A stretch of DNA of 64,000 bases. It comes from AP-15 sp963777435. GTDB taxonomy: Bacteria; Pseudomonadota; Alphaproteobacteria; ATCC43930; CGMCC-115725. Position numbers and translations under genes: made by a program. The notes under the pieces were generated by a model, which was not told where the DNA came from, did not search any database, and saw only the letters and a program-made list of their open reading frames with translations. Positions 45,005 through 54,298 of this stretch are shown in pieces (the first letter of the stretch is position 1; each line of letters begins with the position of its first letter). The stretch covers positions 62,001 to 126,000 of the forward strand of contig CAVZQT010000007.1 of NCBI GenBank assembly GCA_963777435.1. The letters run 5' to 3'.

Positions 45005-45427
45005 ATGCCCGTAAAAGCCGGAGTCATTCGCGCCGGAGCGCGCACCACCAGGCGGGGCGCCGCCGAGACCTTCACTGGCGTCGTATTCCAGGACCCGGTG
45101 ATCACCGCAGAGGCGCCGTCGCGGCTGGGCGGCTCGGTTGTTACCTTCACACCGGGCGCGCGCACGGCGTGGCACTCGCACCCGGTCGGACAGACATTGT
45201 TCTGCTTGTCCGGCGTTGGGCGCATCTGCTTTGAGGGCGAGAAGCCGCAAGTCCTGAACCCCGGCGACACCGTCAATATTCCGCCGGACACATTGCATTG
45301 GCACGGCGCGGCACCCGATCGCCTGTTCGCCCATCTGGCATTGTCGGAAGCCGGCGAGCAGGGCCAAGGCACTTCTTGGGGCAAGCATGTCGGCGACGCC
45401 GAGTACAACGAGCCGGCGACGACCTGA
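45005..45427 (+). CDS. Cupin-domain protein (HNL-like)
   Basis: This single-cupin protein has 140 residues. Cupin motif 1 is visible in ARTAWHSHPVGQTLFCLSGVGRI (histidines at the metal site) and motif 2 in PGDTVNIPPDTLHWHGA. The arrangement resembles small cupins such as (R)-mandelonitrile lyase-like and carboxymuconolactone decarboxylase-linked proteins, but no specific reaction can be assigned. AAAGGAG precedes the ATG by seven bases. It is intact and monocistronic. Confidence 0.8.
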   Translation: MPVKAGVIRAGARTTRRGAAETFTGVVFQDPVITAEAPSRLGGSVVTFTPGARTAWHSHPVGQTLFCLSGVGRICFEGEKPQVLNPGDTVNIPPDTLHWHGAAPDRLFAHLALSEAGEQGQGTSWGKHVGDAEYNEPATT

Positions 45428-45515
45428 CCTGCCTTTCAGGCCAATTCCCTAATTTTTCTGCCGCCCGACGACGGTGAGCCGGGCGCAGACCCGCTTGGCT
45501 GAACCCAACGCGCGG

Positions 45516-45719
45516 TTATGCGCCCCCATTCTCGGAGGTTGTGCTGGAGTCGACTTCACCCTGGTCGCTCTGGACTAAGCCTTGCGAGAGCGTATCAGAC
45601 TGAGGTCGGCCGAGCTCGTTTGCGCAAACGGAACGCCGAGGTATTTGGACTCGGGCCCGCAGCAGTAGCGTTCCCTGCTGATATTTTTCGCCACAGTGCT
45701 CGCAGTCACGACCGGGAGT
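45516..45719 (-). CDS. Possible small hypothetical protein
   Basis: A minus-strand frame ending at 45516 reads CEHCGEKYQQGTLLLRARVQIP and then CANELGRPQSD in a protein-like way, with two CxxC-style cysteines at the front. No ATG starts this stretch, and the frame extends antisense into the phospholipase gene. It may be a real small protein with a missed start or a chance frame. This is otherwise an empty gap of 334 bases. Confidence 0.2.
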   Translation of the reverse strand, partial: TPGRDCEHCGEKYQQGTLLLRARVQIPRRSVCANELGRPQSDTLSQGLVQSDQGEVDSSTTSENGGA

Positions 45720-45761
45720 GTTGATGGCGGTGAAGGAGTGTGAGCGGAGACAGAAAGCGGC

Positions 45762-47157
45762 ATGTCCAATATCGAGCACGTGGTGGTCCTCGCACTGGAG
45801 AACCGCTCCTTCGACAGCATGCTTGGCCGGCTCTATCCGAAAAGCGAACAATTCGACGGGTTGGACGGAAGCGAAAGCAATCCGTGGCACAAACCCGATG
45901 GCTCGGTTGACACGATCACGGTGTGGAACAGCCCGAAACTCACCGCTCACGCCGCCAGTATTCCGACCGATGATCCGGGCGAGTTGTTCAGCGACATCAA
46001 CGAGCAGATTTTCGGCCGCTCGGCCAGACCCGGCGCGCGCCGCCAGCATGACCGGGTTTGTCGACAACTACATGGCGCAGCCGCAAGAGGACGGCCCCCG
46101 CGACCCCCGCGCCGCAATGCACTATTTTCTTCCCGACCAGGTCCCGGTGATCAGTCAGCTCGCCAATGCCTTTGGCGTGTCCGATCGCTGGCACGCCTCG
46201 GCGCCCTGCGAGACCTGGCCGAACCGATATTTTATGCATTGCGGTACGGCTGGCGGCCGCGTCAACAATCGCAAGCCGTACCTGCCTTACCTGCCGGCGG
46301 CGATGCCGACAATTTTCCGCCGTCTCGCCGCGCGCGGCTACAAATGGCGGATTTATTTTCACGACATGCCGCAATCGGCGGCGCTGGTCGATCTATGGGC
46401 CAAGATCCCGACCCATTTCTGCTTATTCCAGGACGAGTTCGAGCGCCATGCCAGCGCCGGCAGGCTCGCCACCTATAGCTTTATCGAGCCCCGATATTTT
46501 CCCAGCCGGCGACACCAAACCGTCCCCAACGACCAGCATCCGCCGCACAACATGGTCTATGGCGAACAGTTGATCGCCGCTGTCTACAATGCCGTGCGCA
46601 GCGCCCCGACCTGGCCGCGCACCTTGCTCGTCATCGTCTATGACGAGCATGGCGGCTGCTTTGACCACGTGCCGCCGCCGGCTGCAATCTCCCCAGGCGG
46701 ACCCTATCCGGACGGTTTCACTTTCGACCGTTATGGGGTGCGGGTACCCGCCGTAATCGTGTCGCCTTGGGTCGCACCCGGCAGCGTTATTCGGCCGCCA
46801 CCTGGTCCTGATGGCGTTCGCCGCCTTATCCATTCGACCATTGTTCCATCCAGGCCACTCTGCACCGGCTTGTTCGATCTTGGTCCGCCGTTGTCACCGC
46901 GCGTTGTCGCGGCGCCCGACCTGATCAGCGCGCTGAGCTTGAGCGAACCCGGGAACAACGGACCGGAATACATCGACTTCGTCGAGATGCTGCCGACATC
47001 AGCCGAGGTCGATTTCCTTCGCCGGCGGCGTCGCAATCGCCACCAGCAGAATTTCTATCACCCGGCAATGGGTATTCCGGCGGCGGCGGCCAGGCTTACC
47101 GGGCATATTCGCGGCTTCGGGGCCAAGGTGGCGTCGAGAGGGCGTCGACGGCGCTGA
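45762..47157 (+). pseudogene. Phospholipase C/phosphoesterase family protein, frameshifted
   Basis: This matches the PF04185 phosphoesterase family (non-specific phospholipase C, acid phosphatase AcpA). ATG 45762 starts MSNIEHVVVLALENRSFDSMLG, with the catalytic ENRSFD. Near 46025 the frame changes and continues with TGFVDNYM, APCETWPNRYFMHCGT, IVYDEHGGCFDHVPPP (metal ligands) and VPAVIVSPWV. A second out-of-frame patch at about 46815-46870 is compensated: the alternative frame gives PPYPFDHCSIQATLHRL as expected. At least three indels are needed. No signal peptide is visible, so secretion is uncertain. Confidence 0.75.
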
Positions 47158-47206
47158 AGGTATTGAGTAGCAAGACAGATCCGGCACACTCGGACCGGCC
47201 GCGATC

Positions 47207-47836
47207 TCAATCCCTGGCGTGCCGGAAATGCCGCCAAACATACCAGACCACACCCACAACAATCAGCACGACAGATCAGCCAATCGAACCGCCGCAGGAT
47301 CGCATGCAACCGCGGATCGCTGTCCCACTGCTGACCGAGCTTGTAGCCGATATAGGCGAGCGCAAAACACCATGGCCACGAGCCGACAAAGGTATAGATC
47401 TGGAATTTGAGTTGCGGGAGACGGGCGATGCCGGCCGGGAACGCGATGAAGGTGCGGATCACCGGCAACAACCGGCCGACGAACACCGCGGCGCCGCCAT
47501 AACGGGCAAAAAATCGGTCGGCGTCGGCGAGGTCGCGCCGGCTAACCAGGATGTAGGGCCCCCAGCGCTCGACCAGCGGCCGCCCGCCATAGCGCCCGAC
47601 AGCGTAGGCGATGGTCGAGCCGAGATTGCAGCCAATGGCGCCCGCGGTCGCGACGAAGAAGAGATTGAACCGGCCGGTCGAGGCGAGATAGCCGGAAAAC
47701 GGCATGATGATTTCCGATGGGAGCGGGATGCACGCCGAACTCGATCGCCATCAACGCCACAATGCCGAGATAGCCGGACGCACGAGATCGTCGCGACGAT
47801 AAAGCCCGCGACCGCAGCCGAAATGTTTTGCGGCAT
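47207..47836 (-). pseudogene. DedA family membrane protein, three frameshifts
   Basis: This polytopic inner-membrane protein belongs to the DedA/VTT group, linked to lipid scrambling and membrane homeostasis. ATG 47836 begins MPQNISAAVAGFIVATIS; a second frame gives SGYLGIVALMAIEFGV; a third gives IPLPSEIIMPFSGYLASTGRF, then GSTIAYAVGRYGGRP, VFVGRLLPVIRTFIAFPAGIA and FVGSWPWC, all classic DedA parts. A further frame change near 47265 yields the native end VLIVVGVVWYVWRHFRHARD and a stop at 47207. All conserved residues survive, so sequencing indels are more likely than decay. Confidence 0.8.
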
Positions 47837-47940
47837 CAGCCTGGATAAGCGCCGATGATTTATCGACTATGAAAAGGAGGCGCTGTCGATTGGCGCGTCG
47901 CCCGCAACAACACCCCCCATAGCGAGCCGCAGAACGCAGG

Positions 47941-48882
47941 TCAGTGCTCGGTCACCGCCGGCAGACCCGCTTCACGGCGGACTTCGTTGATGATCTGCAG
48001 CACGCGCTCGCGATACGGACGGTACTGCACACCAAATTCCTCGACCAGCCGCTTGTTGTCGATCAGGTAGTTGCCCGAGATTTCTTTCCCGCCGGTTTCC
48101 TTGTCAAAATTGATGTTCGCGCCCGGCAGGAATTCGCGGACCATATCCGCGATCTCGCCGAGGCTGATCGAGACGCCACCCGTATTGTAGATCCAGTGTT
48201 TTGGCCAATCGGACATGATCACGCGGGCGAAAATCTCAGCCACTTCGTCGACATGGATCGGACAGCGCATGGCGTCTTTGAACGGGAACGAAATCGCCTG
48301 GCCGCGGGCTGGAAAGGTGATGATTTTGACGTGGTCGACCGAGCCGACGATCTTATCGTTGCCGGTCACGTTGGCCGGCCGGATCGCGGTAATGTCGAGG
48401 CCGTGTTTTTCGCGGTAATCCTGCGCCTGCCACTCGTTAAAGATTTTGTGCATCGCGTATTGCACATGGCCATGGCGGAAATCGTCTTCGTTGACGATGC
48501 GGTCACCGTAAAAATGCTGCTCGCCGCTGACCGCCAGCGAACTGGCGTAAGCGACGCGCCTGACATTGCACAGCCGCGCCGCCTCGAAGCAATTGTCCAT
48601 GCCTAGAATGTTGAGCTTGAACGCGACACGGGGCGGATACTCGCTGCCCAGGAAATAGGCAAGATTGACGACCCGTTCGGGCTTGGCCTCGACCATCGTC
48701 GCCATGACGTCGTCGAACTGGCTGACATCGCCGCGCACGACTCGCACCTGTTTGCCAAGGCCCTCGTAATTGGCGGTGGCGGGGTTGATGTCCATGCAGA
48801 CGATTTCCTCGCCGCGCTGCGCCAGCAACGGAACGAGACGGCGCCCAATGAAACCGGTGCCGCCGATTACGAGTATGGACAT
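47941..48882 (-). CDS. NAD-dependent epimerase/dehydratase (extended SDR)
   Basis: This 313-residue nucleotide-sugar-type or related SDR starts at ATG 48882 with the NAD-binding VIGGTGFIGRRLVP. The acidic residue binding NAD(P) is in CMDINPA, a conserved block NLAYFLG follows, the catalytic YAMHK is at about residue 143, and IRPANVTG is typical. The substrate is unknown. It has no indels, in contrast to the DedA gene downstream (105 bases away) and other nearby genes. Confidence 0.88.
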   Translation of the reverse strand: MSILVIGGTGFIGRRLVPLLAQRGEEIVCMDINPATANYEGLGKQVRVVRGDVSQFDDVMATMVEAKPERVVNLAYFLGSEYPPRVAFKLNILGMDNCFEAARLCNVRRVAYASSLAVSGEQHFYGDRIVNEDDFRHGHVQYAMHKIFNEWQAQDYREKHGLDITAIRPANVTGNDKIVGSVDHVKIITFPARGQAISFPFKDAMRCPIHVDEVAEIFARVIMSDWPKHWIYNTGGVSISLGEIADMVREFLPGANINFDKETGGKEISGNYLIDNKRLVEEFGVQYRPYRERVLQIINEVRREAGLPAVTEH

Positions 48883-49013
48883 CGCTTTTCCTCCCCAAAC
48901 ATGGTCCTCGTGACGTTAGCCGCCGACCGCCGGTTCGGCAAGGCGTCCGCTTTCGCCTGGCGAATATCCGCCTTAAGCTCGCGGGTAGTAGAAGTTGTGG
49001 GAGGCCTCGCATC

Positions 49014-50252
49014 ATGGCCGGCATCATCTTTGCCAATTGTGCGGTCCTCGACGGCACGCGCAACGAGCGTCGCGAAGACCATCACGTCCTTGTCGCAGAC
49101 GAGTTAATCCGCGAGGTCTCAGATCGCCCGCTCAGTAGCGAGTTCGCCGAGATCGTCGATCTTAAAGGCCGCACGTTGATGCCGGGCTTAATCGATGCGC
49201 ACGTCCATGTGATTGCCGTCGATCAGGTGTTGGCGCGCTTGGCAGAACGCCCAATCAGCCTTGTGGCGTTGCAAGCGGGGCGCGTGCTCGAAGGCATGCT
49301 GCAGCGCGGGTTTACGACGATCCGTGATGCCGGCGGTGCCGATGGCGGGCTGGCGGAAGCGGTCGAAGAAGGTCTGGTGCGCGGTCCCCGGATATTTCCG
49401 TCCGGGCAGGCATTGAGCCAAACCGGCGGGCATGGCGATCTGCGGCCGCGCACTCGCTCGGTGTCGGTCGTCGCATGTGCCTGTTGCGAGGCCGGCGCTG
49501 GGCTCGCCCGCATCGCCGATGGCGTCGCGGAATGCCGCCGTGCCGCACGTGACGAACTGCGCAAAGGGGCTACCCAGATCAAGATCATGGCTTCGGGCGG
49601 CGTCGCGTCGCCCTATGACCCGGTGTGGAACCTGCAATATAGCGAAGAAGAGGTGCGCGCGATCGTCGAGGAGGCGCATGCCTGGCACACCTACGTCATG
49701 GCGCATGCTTACACGCCCGAGGCCATCCGCCGGTCGATCGATTTTGGGGTGCGTTCGATCGAGCACGGTAACCTGATCGATCGTGCGACCGCCGATCATG
49801 TTGCCGGCGCCGACGCGTTTGTTGTCCCCACCCTCGTTACTTTCGATGCAATGCATCGCTTTGGCCGCGAACTCGGGTTTCCCGAGGTCAGCCTCGGCAA
49901 ACTCGGCGATGTCCGCGAGGCGGGTTTGCGCTCGCTCGAAACGTTGCAGGCGGCAGGCGTCAAGATCGGCTTTGGCACCGATTTATTGGGGCCGATGCAT
50001 CGCCATCAGTCGCGCGAATTCGTGATCCGCGCCGAAGCGATGACGCCGTTCGACATCATCCGCTCGGCGACGACGATCAACGCCGAGCTGTTGAACCGCG
50101 CCGGCGAGATCGGGGCAATCGCTCCCGGCGCTCGCGCAGATATAATCGTGGTCGACGGCGACCCGCTCGCCAACATCTCGCTGCTCGACGGCCAAGGCGA
50201 CCACCTGACCCACATCATGAAGGCCGGGGTGTTCTATAAAAAGTCGGCTTGA
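49014..50252 (+). CDS. Metal-dependent amidohydrolase (imidazolonepropionase-like)
   Basis: This 412-residue TIM-barrel hydrolase contains the metal ligands of the amidohydrolase superfamily: LIDAHVHV (HxH), the lysine in IKIMASGG, histidines in VMAHAYTPEA and SIEHGNLID, and the aspartate in GFGTDLLG. The closest-looking members are Xaa-Pro dipeptidase- and imidazolonepropionase-like proteins such as Sgx9260. The substrate cannot be read from sequence. It is divergent from the epimerase gene (131 bases) and followed after 12 bases by yccF. Confidence 0.88.
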   Translation: MAGIIFANCAVLDGTRNERREDHHVLVADELIREVSDRPLSSEFAEIVDLKGRTLMPGLIDAHVHVIAVDQVLARLAERPISLVALQAGRVLEGMLQRGFTTIRDAGGADGGLAEAVEEGLVRGPRIFPSGQALSQTGGHGDLRPRTRSVSVVACACCEAGAGLARIADGVAECRRAARDELRKGATQIKIMASGGVASPYDPVWNLQYSEEEVRAIVEEAHAWHTYVMAHAYTPEAIRRSIDFGVRSIEHGNLIDRATADHVAGADAFVVPTLVTFDAMHRFGRELGFPEVSLGKLGDVREAGLRSLETLQAAGVKIGFGTDLLGPMHRHQSREFVIRAEAMTPFDIIRSATTINAELLNRAGEIGAIAPGARADIIVVDGDPLANISLLDGQGDHLTHIMKAGVFYKKSA

Positions 50253-50264
50253 TGGTTCAACTGC

Positions 50265-50672
50265 ATGGCCCCGATAAGTTTTCTCCTTAACCTTCTGTGG
50301 ATCGTATTCGGCGGTCTGTGGATGGCGATCGCCTGGCTTGTGGCGGCGGTCATCATGGCCATCACCATTATCGGGCTGCCCTGGACACGCGCCGCTTTCA
50401 ACATCGCCGTCTATACGCTGCTGCCTTTCGGCAAGACTGCTGTGTCGCGCGCCGCGTATACCGGCCGAGAGGATCTCGGCACGGGGCCGCTCGGCACGCT
50501 CGGCAACATCATCTGGTTTATTTTCGCCGGCTGGTGGTTGGCGCTTGGCCATCTCGTCTTTGCGCTGGGCCTCGCAATAACCATTATTGGCCTGCCCTTC
50601 GCCTGGGCACATCTAAAGCTCGCAGGCTTGGCGCTATGGCCGATCGGCAAGGTGATCATTCCGATCGACTAA
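50265..50672 (+). CDS. yccF: YccF-domain inner membrane protein
   Basis: This 135-residue protein has two repeats of the YccF domain (FLLNLLWIVFGGLWMAIAWL and TLGNIIWFIFAGWWLALGHL), each followed by a motif IxxxGxPF/W (ITIIGLPWTRA, ITIIGLPFAWA). YccF proteins are small inner-membrane proteins of unknown role. It is 12 bases after the amidohydrolase and probably co-transcribed. It is intact. Confidence 0.9.
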   Translation: MAPISFLLNLLWIVFGGLWMAIAWLVAAVIMAITIIGLPWTRAAFNIAVYTLLPFGKTAVSRAAYTGREDLGTGPLGTLGNIIWFIFAGWWLALGHLVFALGLAITIIGLPFAWAHLKLAGLALWPIGKVIIPID

Positions 50673-50890
50673 CCCGCTGCGACCAGCGAGGTGCTGTCGG
50701 CCGCCCGAGGCTAAGTAGACAACAAAGCTCCGCAAGCGCCGTTCTCGGGAATTATTCGGCGGCGTTTTTTCTGCTTTAGCGGCGGGCGCGAACCGGCCTG
50801 TTCGCTGCGGCGTCAGAAGCGCTCATTATCCCCTTGTGGTTGAACGGGGCCTTTGCGAGAATCCGGATCGAAGAATAAGGGGCGTTTGTG

Positions 50891-51274
50891 ATGAAAATAT
50901 TTCAGGCGATTGCGCTGTCCTTAGTTGGTGGCATCGCGATCGGCAGCATTGGGGTGAAAGCACTCCACGCGCAGGCGAAGCCGCCCGTCTATATGATCGC
51001 GATGAACGAGGTCACCGACCCGGCTGGGTACGCTAACGAGTACCTGCCGCAGGCTCGAGCCTCGATCAAAGCCCATGGCGGTCGGTACGTCGCCGCGGGA
51101 ACGGGAACCGTAATCGACGGAAATCTGCCCAAGGCGCGGGTCGTTGTTCTTGCTTGGGACAGCATGGACCAACTCTCGGCTTGGCGTCATTCGCCGGAAT
51201 ATGAGGCAGCGCGAAAGATCGGCGAGAAATTTGCGAAATATAATCTCGTCGCGGTCCCTGGCGTGGCACAGTGA
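50891..51274 (+). CDS. DUF1330 protein with signal peptide
   Basis: The product of 127 residues begins with a signal-like segment (MKIFQAIALSLVGGIAIGSIGVKALHAQA) followed by the DUF1330 ferredoxin-like domain (PVYMIAMNEVTDPAGYANEYLPQARASIKAHGGRYVAAG; landmarks YMIAMNEVTD, GGRYVAAG; then LAWDSMDQLSAWRHSPEY). GTG 50888 is an alternative start one codon earlier. Most DUF1330 proteins are cytoplasmic, so the exported form is a variant. It is monocistronic. Confidence 0.85.
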   Translation: MKIFQAIALSLVGGIAIGSIGVKALHAQAKPPVYMIAMNEVTDPAGYANEYLPQARASIKAHGGRYVAAGTGTVIDGNLPKARVVVLAWDSMDQLSAWRHSPEYEAARKIGEKFAKYNLVAVPGVAQ

Positions 51275-51296
51275 AGGCCTTGGTCGGTCAGTAAAC

Positions 51297-52591
51297 TCAC
51301 TCCGCGGCGTTTTTGCGGCCGTAGCGGCGGACGCGCAGATCGGCCTGCTCCTTGTGGCCCCAGAAGCGCTCGATCGCGCACAGCCGGCTGCAATATTCGC
51401 CGATCATAACGCTCGCCTCGGGCGTCTTGATTTCCTGATAGGTGCAGGTTTTCAGGAATTTCCCGACCCACAACCCACCAGTGTAGCGCGCCGCCCCTTT
51501 GGTCGGCAACGTGTGATTGGTGCCGATGACCTTATCGCCATAGGAGACATTGGTTTCGGGGCCGAGAAACAGCGCGCCATAATTCTGCAGCCGGTCGAGC
51601 CAGGCGCCGAGGTTCGCGGGTCAACACCTCGACATGCTCGGCAGCGATGCGGTCGGCCTCCTGCGCCATTTCATCATCGTCAGCGCACAGAATCACCTCG
51701 CCATAATCGCGCCAGGCAATTCCGGCGACATCGGCGGTCGGCAAGACCCCGAGTTGGCGCTCGACTTCGGCGATCGTGGCATGTGCGAGTTTTTCCGAGG
51801 TGGTCAACAGGATCGCCGGCGAGGTCGGGCCATGCTCGGCCTGACCGAGCAAATCGGTCGCGCACATCTCGGCGTCGGCACTATCGTCGGCGATGACCAG
51901 GATTTCGGTCGGGCCGGCGAACAGGTCGATACCGACCTTGCCGTAAAGCTGGCGCTTGGCCTCGGCGACATAGGCGTTGCCGGGCCCGACCAGCATGTCG
52001 ACCGGCTTAAAGGTCTCGGTGCCGAGCGCCATCGCCGCCACCGCCTGGACGCCGCCCAGCACGTGGATTTCGTCGGCGCCGCCGAGATGCATCGCCGCGA
52101 TCGTCTCAGGGTGCGGGCCGCCCTGGTTCGGCGGGGTGCAGGCGATGATGTGGCCGACCCCCGCCACCCGCGCGGTGACGATCGACATATGCGCCGAGGC
52201 GACCATCGGATAGCGCCCGCCCGGCACATAGCAGCCGACCCGCGCCACCGGGATATGGCGATGGCCGAGCACGACCCCTGGCAGGGTCTCGACCTCGACA
52301 TCCTTCATCGAAGCGCGCTGGATCTCGGCGAAATTGCGGATCTGCGCTTGCGCGAATTCGATGTCGGCGATCGTCTGCGGCGACACCTTTGCGACAAGGG
52401 CGCGGATCTCGTCATCCGACAGCCGAAACGCGGGCGGCGACCATTTGTCAAACCGCTCGGAAAGCTCGCGCACCGCCCGATCGCCGCGCTCGCGCGACAT
52501 CGGCGATGATGGTCTCGACAGTGCTGCGGACCTTGGCGTCGGCTTCGTCCCGCTGGCCGGCCAACGCCGCTGTCTTGATGTACCGGGGCAT
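51297..52591 (-). pseudogene. hisD: Histidinol dehydrogenase homologue, two frameshifts
   Basis: This NAD-dependent enzyme oxidises histidinol to histidine, or a related substrate. ATG 52591 starts MPRYIKTAALAGQRDEADAKVRSTVETI in one frame; near 52490 the frame changes to ERGDRAVRELSERFDKW and carries the conserved PVARVGCYVPGGRYPMVASAHM, GGADEIHVLGGVQAVAAMALGT, VGPGNAYVAEAKRQLYG and FAGPTEILVIAD. Near 51610 another frame change gives the end LPTKGAARYTGGLWVGKFLKTCTYQEI. It is orphaned from other his genes, so it may be a paralogue with a catabolic role. Confidence 0.82.
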
Positions 52592-52677
52592 GAATGAACG
52601 GTCCTCCTCAAATTGCCTAATGATTACGGCAGCCGTTTTGTCTTTACATACAGATAATTTCTGCCAAGGTAAACTAC

Positions 52678-52932
52678 ATGGCTCTGAACATTAAGGACCC
52701 CGCGACCGAAAGATCTGTGCGGGAACTCGCCTCAATCGCCGGGGAATCGGTTACAACCGCCGTACGCCGAGCCGCCGAGGAACGCCTGCAGCGGGTTCGG
52801 CGGCAGCGGGGGGGCCGTAGCCTGGCGGGTGAAATCATCGAGATCGGGAAGCGCTGTGCGGCCTTGCCGGATCTCGATCAGCATACGCCGGATGAGATCC
52901 TTGGCTATGACGAGCATGGTTTGCCGAGCTGA
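52678..52932 (+). CDS. vapB: VapB-type antitoxin
   Basis: This 84-residue protein starts MALNIKDPATERSVRELASIAGESVTTAVRRAAEERL, the N-terminal ribbon-helix-like DNA-binding form of Rv0623/VapB antitoxins (landmarks ALNIKDP, ESVTTAVRRA). The C-terminal LDQHTPDEILGYDEHGLP is the toxin-binding tail. It overlaps the vapC start by one base (TGATG). Such pairs repress their own promoter; the AT-rich 60 bases upstream (ATTACGGCAGC…TTTACATACAG) may be the operator. Confidence 0.9.
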   Translation: MALNIKDPATERSVRELASIAGESVTTAVRRAAEERLQRVRRQRGGRSLAGEIIEIGKRCAALPDLDQHTPDEILGYDEHGLPS

Positions 52933-53324
52933 TGGTCATCGACAGTTCAGCCATGATTGCCGTGCTGCTGAACGAGGAGGATGCCGCCCTGCTCGCTCAG
53001 GCGATCGAGGACGACGAGCTGCGCCTGCTATCGGCGGCAAACTTCCTCGAGACTTCGATCGTAATCGAGAGCCGCAAGGGAGAAGCTGGCGGGCGCGAAC
53101 TCGATTTGTTGGTCTATCACGCTGGGATCCAGATCGTCCCGGTCGATCACGACCAGGCCGAGATCGCGCGTAACGCCTGGCGGCGTTTCGGCAAGGGCCG
53201 CCATCCGGCCGGGCTCAATTACGGCGATTGCTTTGCCTATGCTCTGGCAAAATGCCGGCGGGAGCCACTGCTTTTTCGAGGGGACGACTTTTCGCAAACC
53301 GACATCGATCGTGTTCCGCTATAG
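52932..53324 (+). CDS. vapC: VapC-type PIN-domain toxin
   Basis: This 130-residue ribonuclease belongs to the PIN domain family. The four acidic residues that bind Mg2+ are visible: Asp in VIDSSAM, Glu in NFLETSIV, and the Asp pair in LNYGDCFAYALA and FRGDDFSQTD. It cleaves RNA when not bound by its antitoxin. It is full length and intact, directly after vapB. Toxin-antitoxin pairs of this type are often accessory. Confidence 0.92.
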   Translation: MVIDSSAMIAVLLNEEDAALLAQAIEDDELRLLSAANFLETSIVIESRKGEAGGRELDLLVYHAGIQIVPVDHDQAEIARNAWRRFGKGRHPAGLNYGDCFAYALAKCRREPLLFRGDDFSQTDIDRVPL

Positions 53325-53361
53325 CCCGCGCCTGATAACTTGGCAGACCGGAAAGTCACGC

Positions 53362-53568
53362 TTACGGTGTTTGCTCTTCCTCAAGCCGTCGGCATCGGGC
53401 GTCGAAGCGTTGATGCTGGGCGACCATCGCATGTAGCTGATCTAGGACGCCGTTCACCGTTCCTTCGAGACGCAACACGGTCGTGGTCAGAACGCGCAGG
53501 TCATCACGCGTCGCATTCTGCGCGGCGATAACGCGCTCTAGATGCCTGCCAAGAAATTCAAGGGTGAC
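53362..53568 (-). CDS. Small coiled-coil protein, start lost or altered
   Basis: A minus-strand frame ends at 53362 and reads VTLEFLGRHLERVI, AAQNATRDDLRVLTTTVLRLEGTVNGVLDQL and then HAMVAQHQRFDARCRRLEEE. Heptad-like leucines and a high charge content suggest a coiled coil of about 68 residues. No ATG, GTG or TTG starts it; the expected start codon position reads GTC and a stop lies two codons before. Either an error or mutation has removed the start. It is too short and start-less to appear as a normal gene. The function is unknown. Confidence 0.4.
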   Translation of the reverse strand, partial: VTLEFLGRHLERVIAAQNATRDDLRVLTTTVLRLEGTVNGVLDQLHAMVAQHQRFDARCRRLEEEQTP

Positions 53569-53684
53569 ACGTTACTCACTCATCAACGAAGCATGGCTGC
53601 GACACGTTTTGGGTCAATCGGAAACCCAGGGTTCGGGCGGCGCGGGGCCAGTTCTGGCGCCTTAACGCGTCGGGGCAAGTAACC

Positions 53685-54080
53685 TCACTGGCTTTCTATA
53701 GTGAACTTATAGATCGCTGAGACCTCTTCCCGATCGGTCTGGAACCATTCGTCGCCTCCCCCCATAATTTTACGGCCGCGAACTTCCAGTACGGACAGGA
53801 TTGCGCGCTCGAGTGCGCGGCATTCGTTTGTCCTTATCTCCAGAAAGAGGGTCGGCTTGTCAGGAGTGCTCGTCCCGATCTGAGCCGCAATTCGCTGAAC
53901 CGTGTCACCCTGGGTAAAGCCAATCTTAAGCCGATCAGGACAACAGCGATATCCATATGCATATACGACACCGTTTCCCTGGCCAATGCGGATTACATTC
54001 GAGGCGTCCACCGCTTGTTCGACTGTTTGGACGGCCTGCTGTTCTGTTACATCAGGATCAGCATTAATGCTAAGGATCAT
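53685..54080 (-). CDS. GIY-YIG nuclease domain protein (MUG113-like)
   Basis: The 131-residue protein carries a compact GIY-YIG domain of the MUG113/T5orf172 type: VVYAYGYRCCPDRLKIGFTQGDTVQRIAAQ (landmarks VYAYGY, LKIGFT, RIAAQ), the glutamate in ECRALERAIL, and a C-terminal EWFQTDREEV. Such domains occur in phage- and restriction-linked proteins that cut DNA. It overlaps by 11 bases with the upstream 68-residue gene, so the two are translated together. It stands between vapBC and a frameshifted SDR, in a small accessory patch. Confidence 0.78.
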   Translation of the reverse strand: MILSINADPDVTEQQAVQTVEQAVDASNVIRIGQGNGVVYAYGYRCCPDRLKIGFTQGDTVQRIAAQIGTSTPDKPTLFLEIRTNECRALERAILSVLEVRGRKIMGGGDEWFQTDREEVSAIYKFTIESQ

Positions 54081-54276
54081 TGACGTAATGGTCTACCTCA
54101 GCGGGATAGGTTTGTCCCTGCGTTACTTGCTCCTTAGTAAAGTCATGAGATGGCGCCGCTGCGATATACTTCGCCATACGTCGCGCAAATTTAACGTGGG
54201 TGTCAGGGTCATCAGATTTATTATATTCATTGAGCGCCCACGTGAACTGAGCGCGCTGGCCTGCTAATGTCGCCAT
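54070..54276 (-). CDS. Small hypothetical protein upstream of the GIY-YIG gene
   Basis: This 68-residue protein starts at ATG 54276 (MATLAGQRAQFTWALNEYNK) and is hydrophilic and helical, with no recognisable motif. Its stop overlaps the GIY-YIG start. The pairing suggests that the two act together, for example as an antitoxin-like or DNA-binding partner, but that is only inferred from coupling. I do not recognise a family. Confidence 0.5.
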   Translation of the reverse strand: MATLAGQRAQFTWALNEYNKSDDPDTHVKFARRMAKYIAAAPSHDFTKEQVTQGQTYPAEVDHYVNDP

Positions 54277-54298
54277 CGAACCCTCTCACGTGAAATGC

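Noticed and set aside
45516..46067. 183-codon minus-strand frame across the start of the phospholipase gene
   Set aside because: Most of it is antisense to the conserved ENRSFD region; only the last 60 codons look protein-like and these are listed separately with low confidence.
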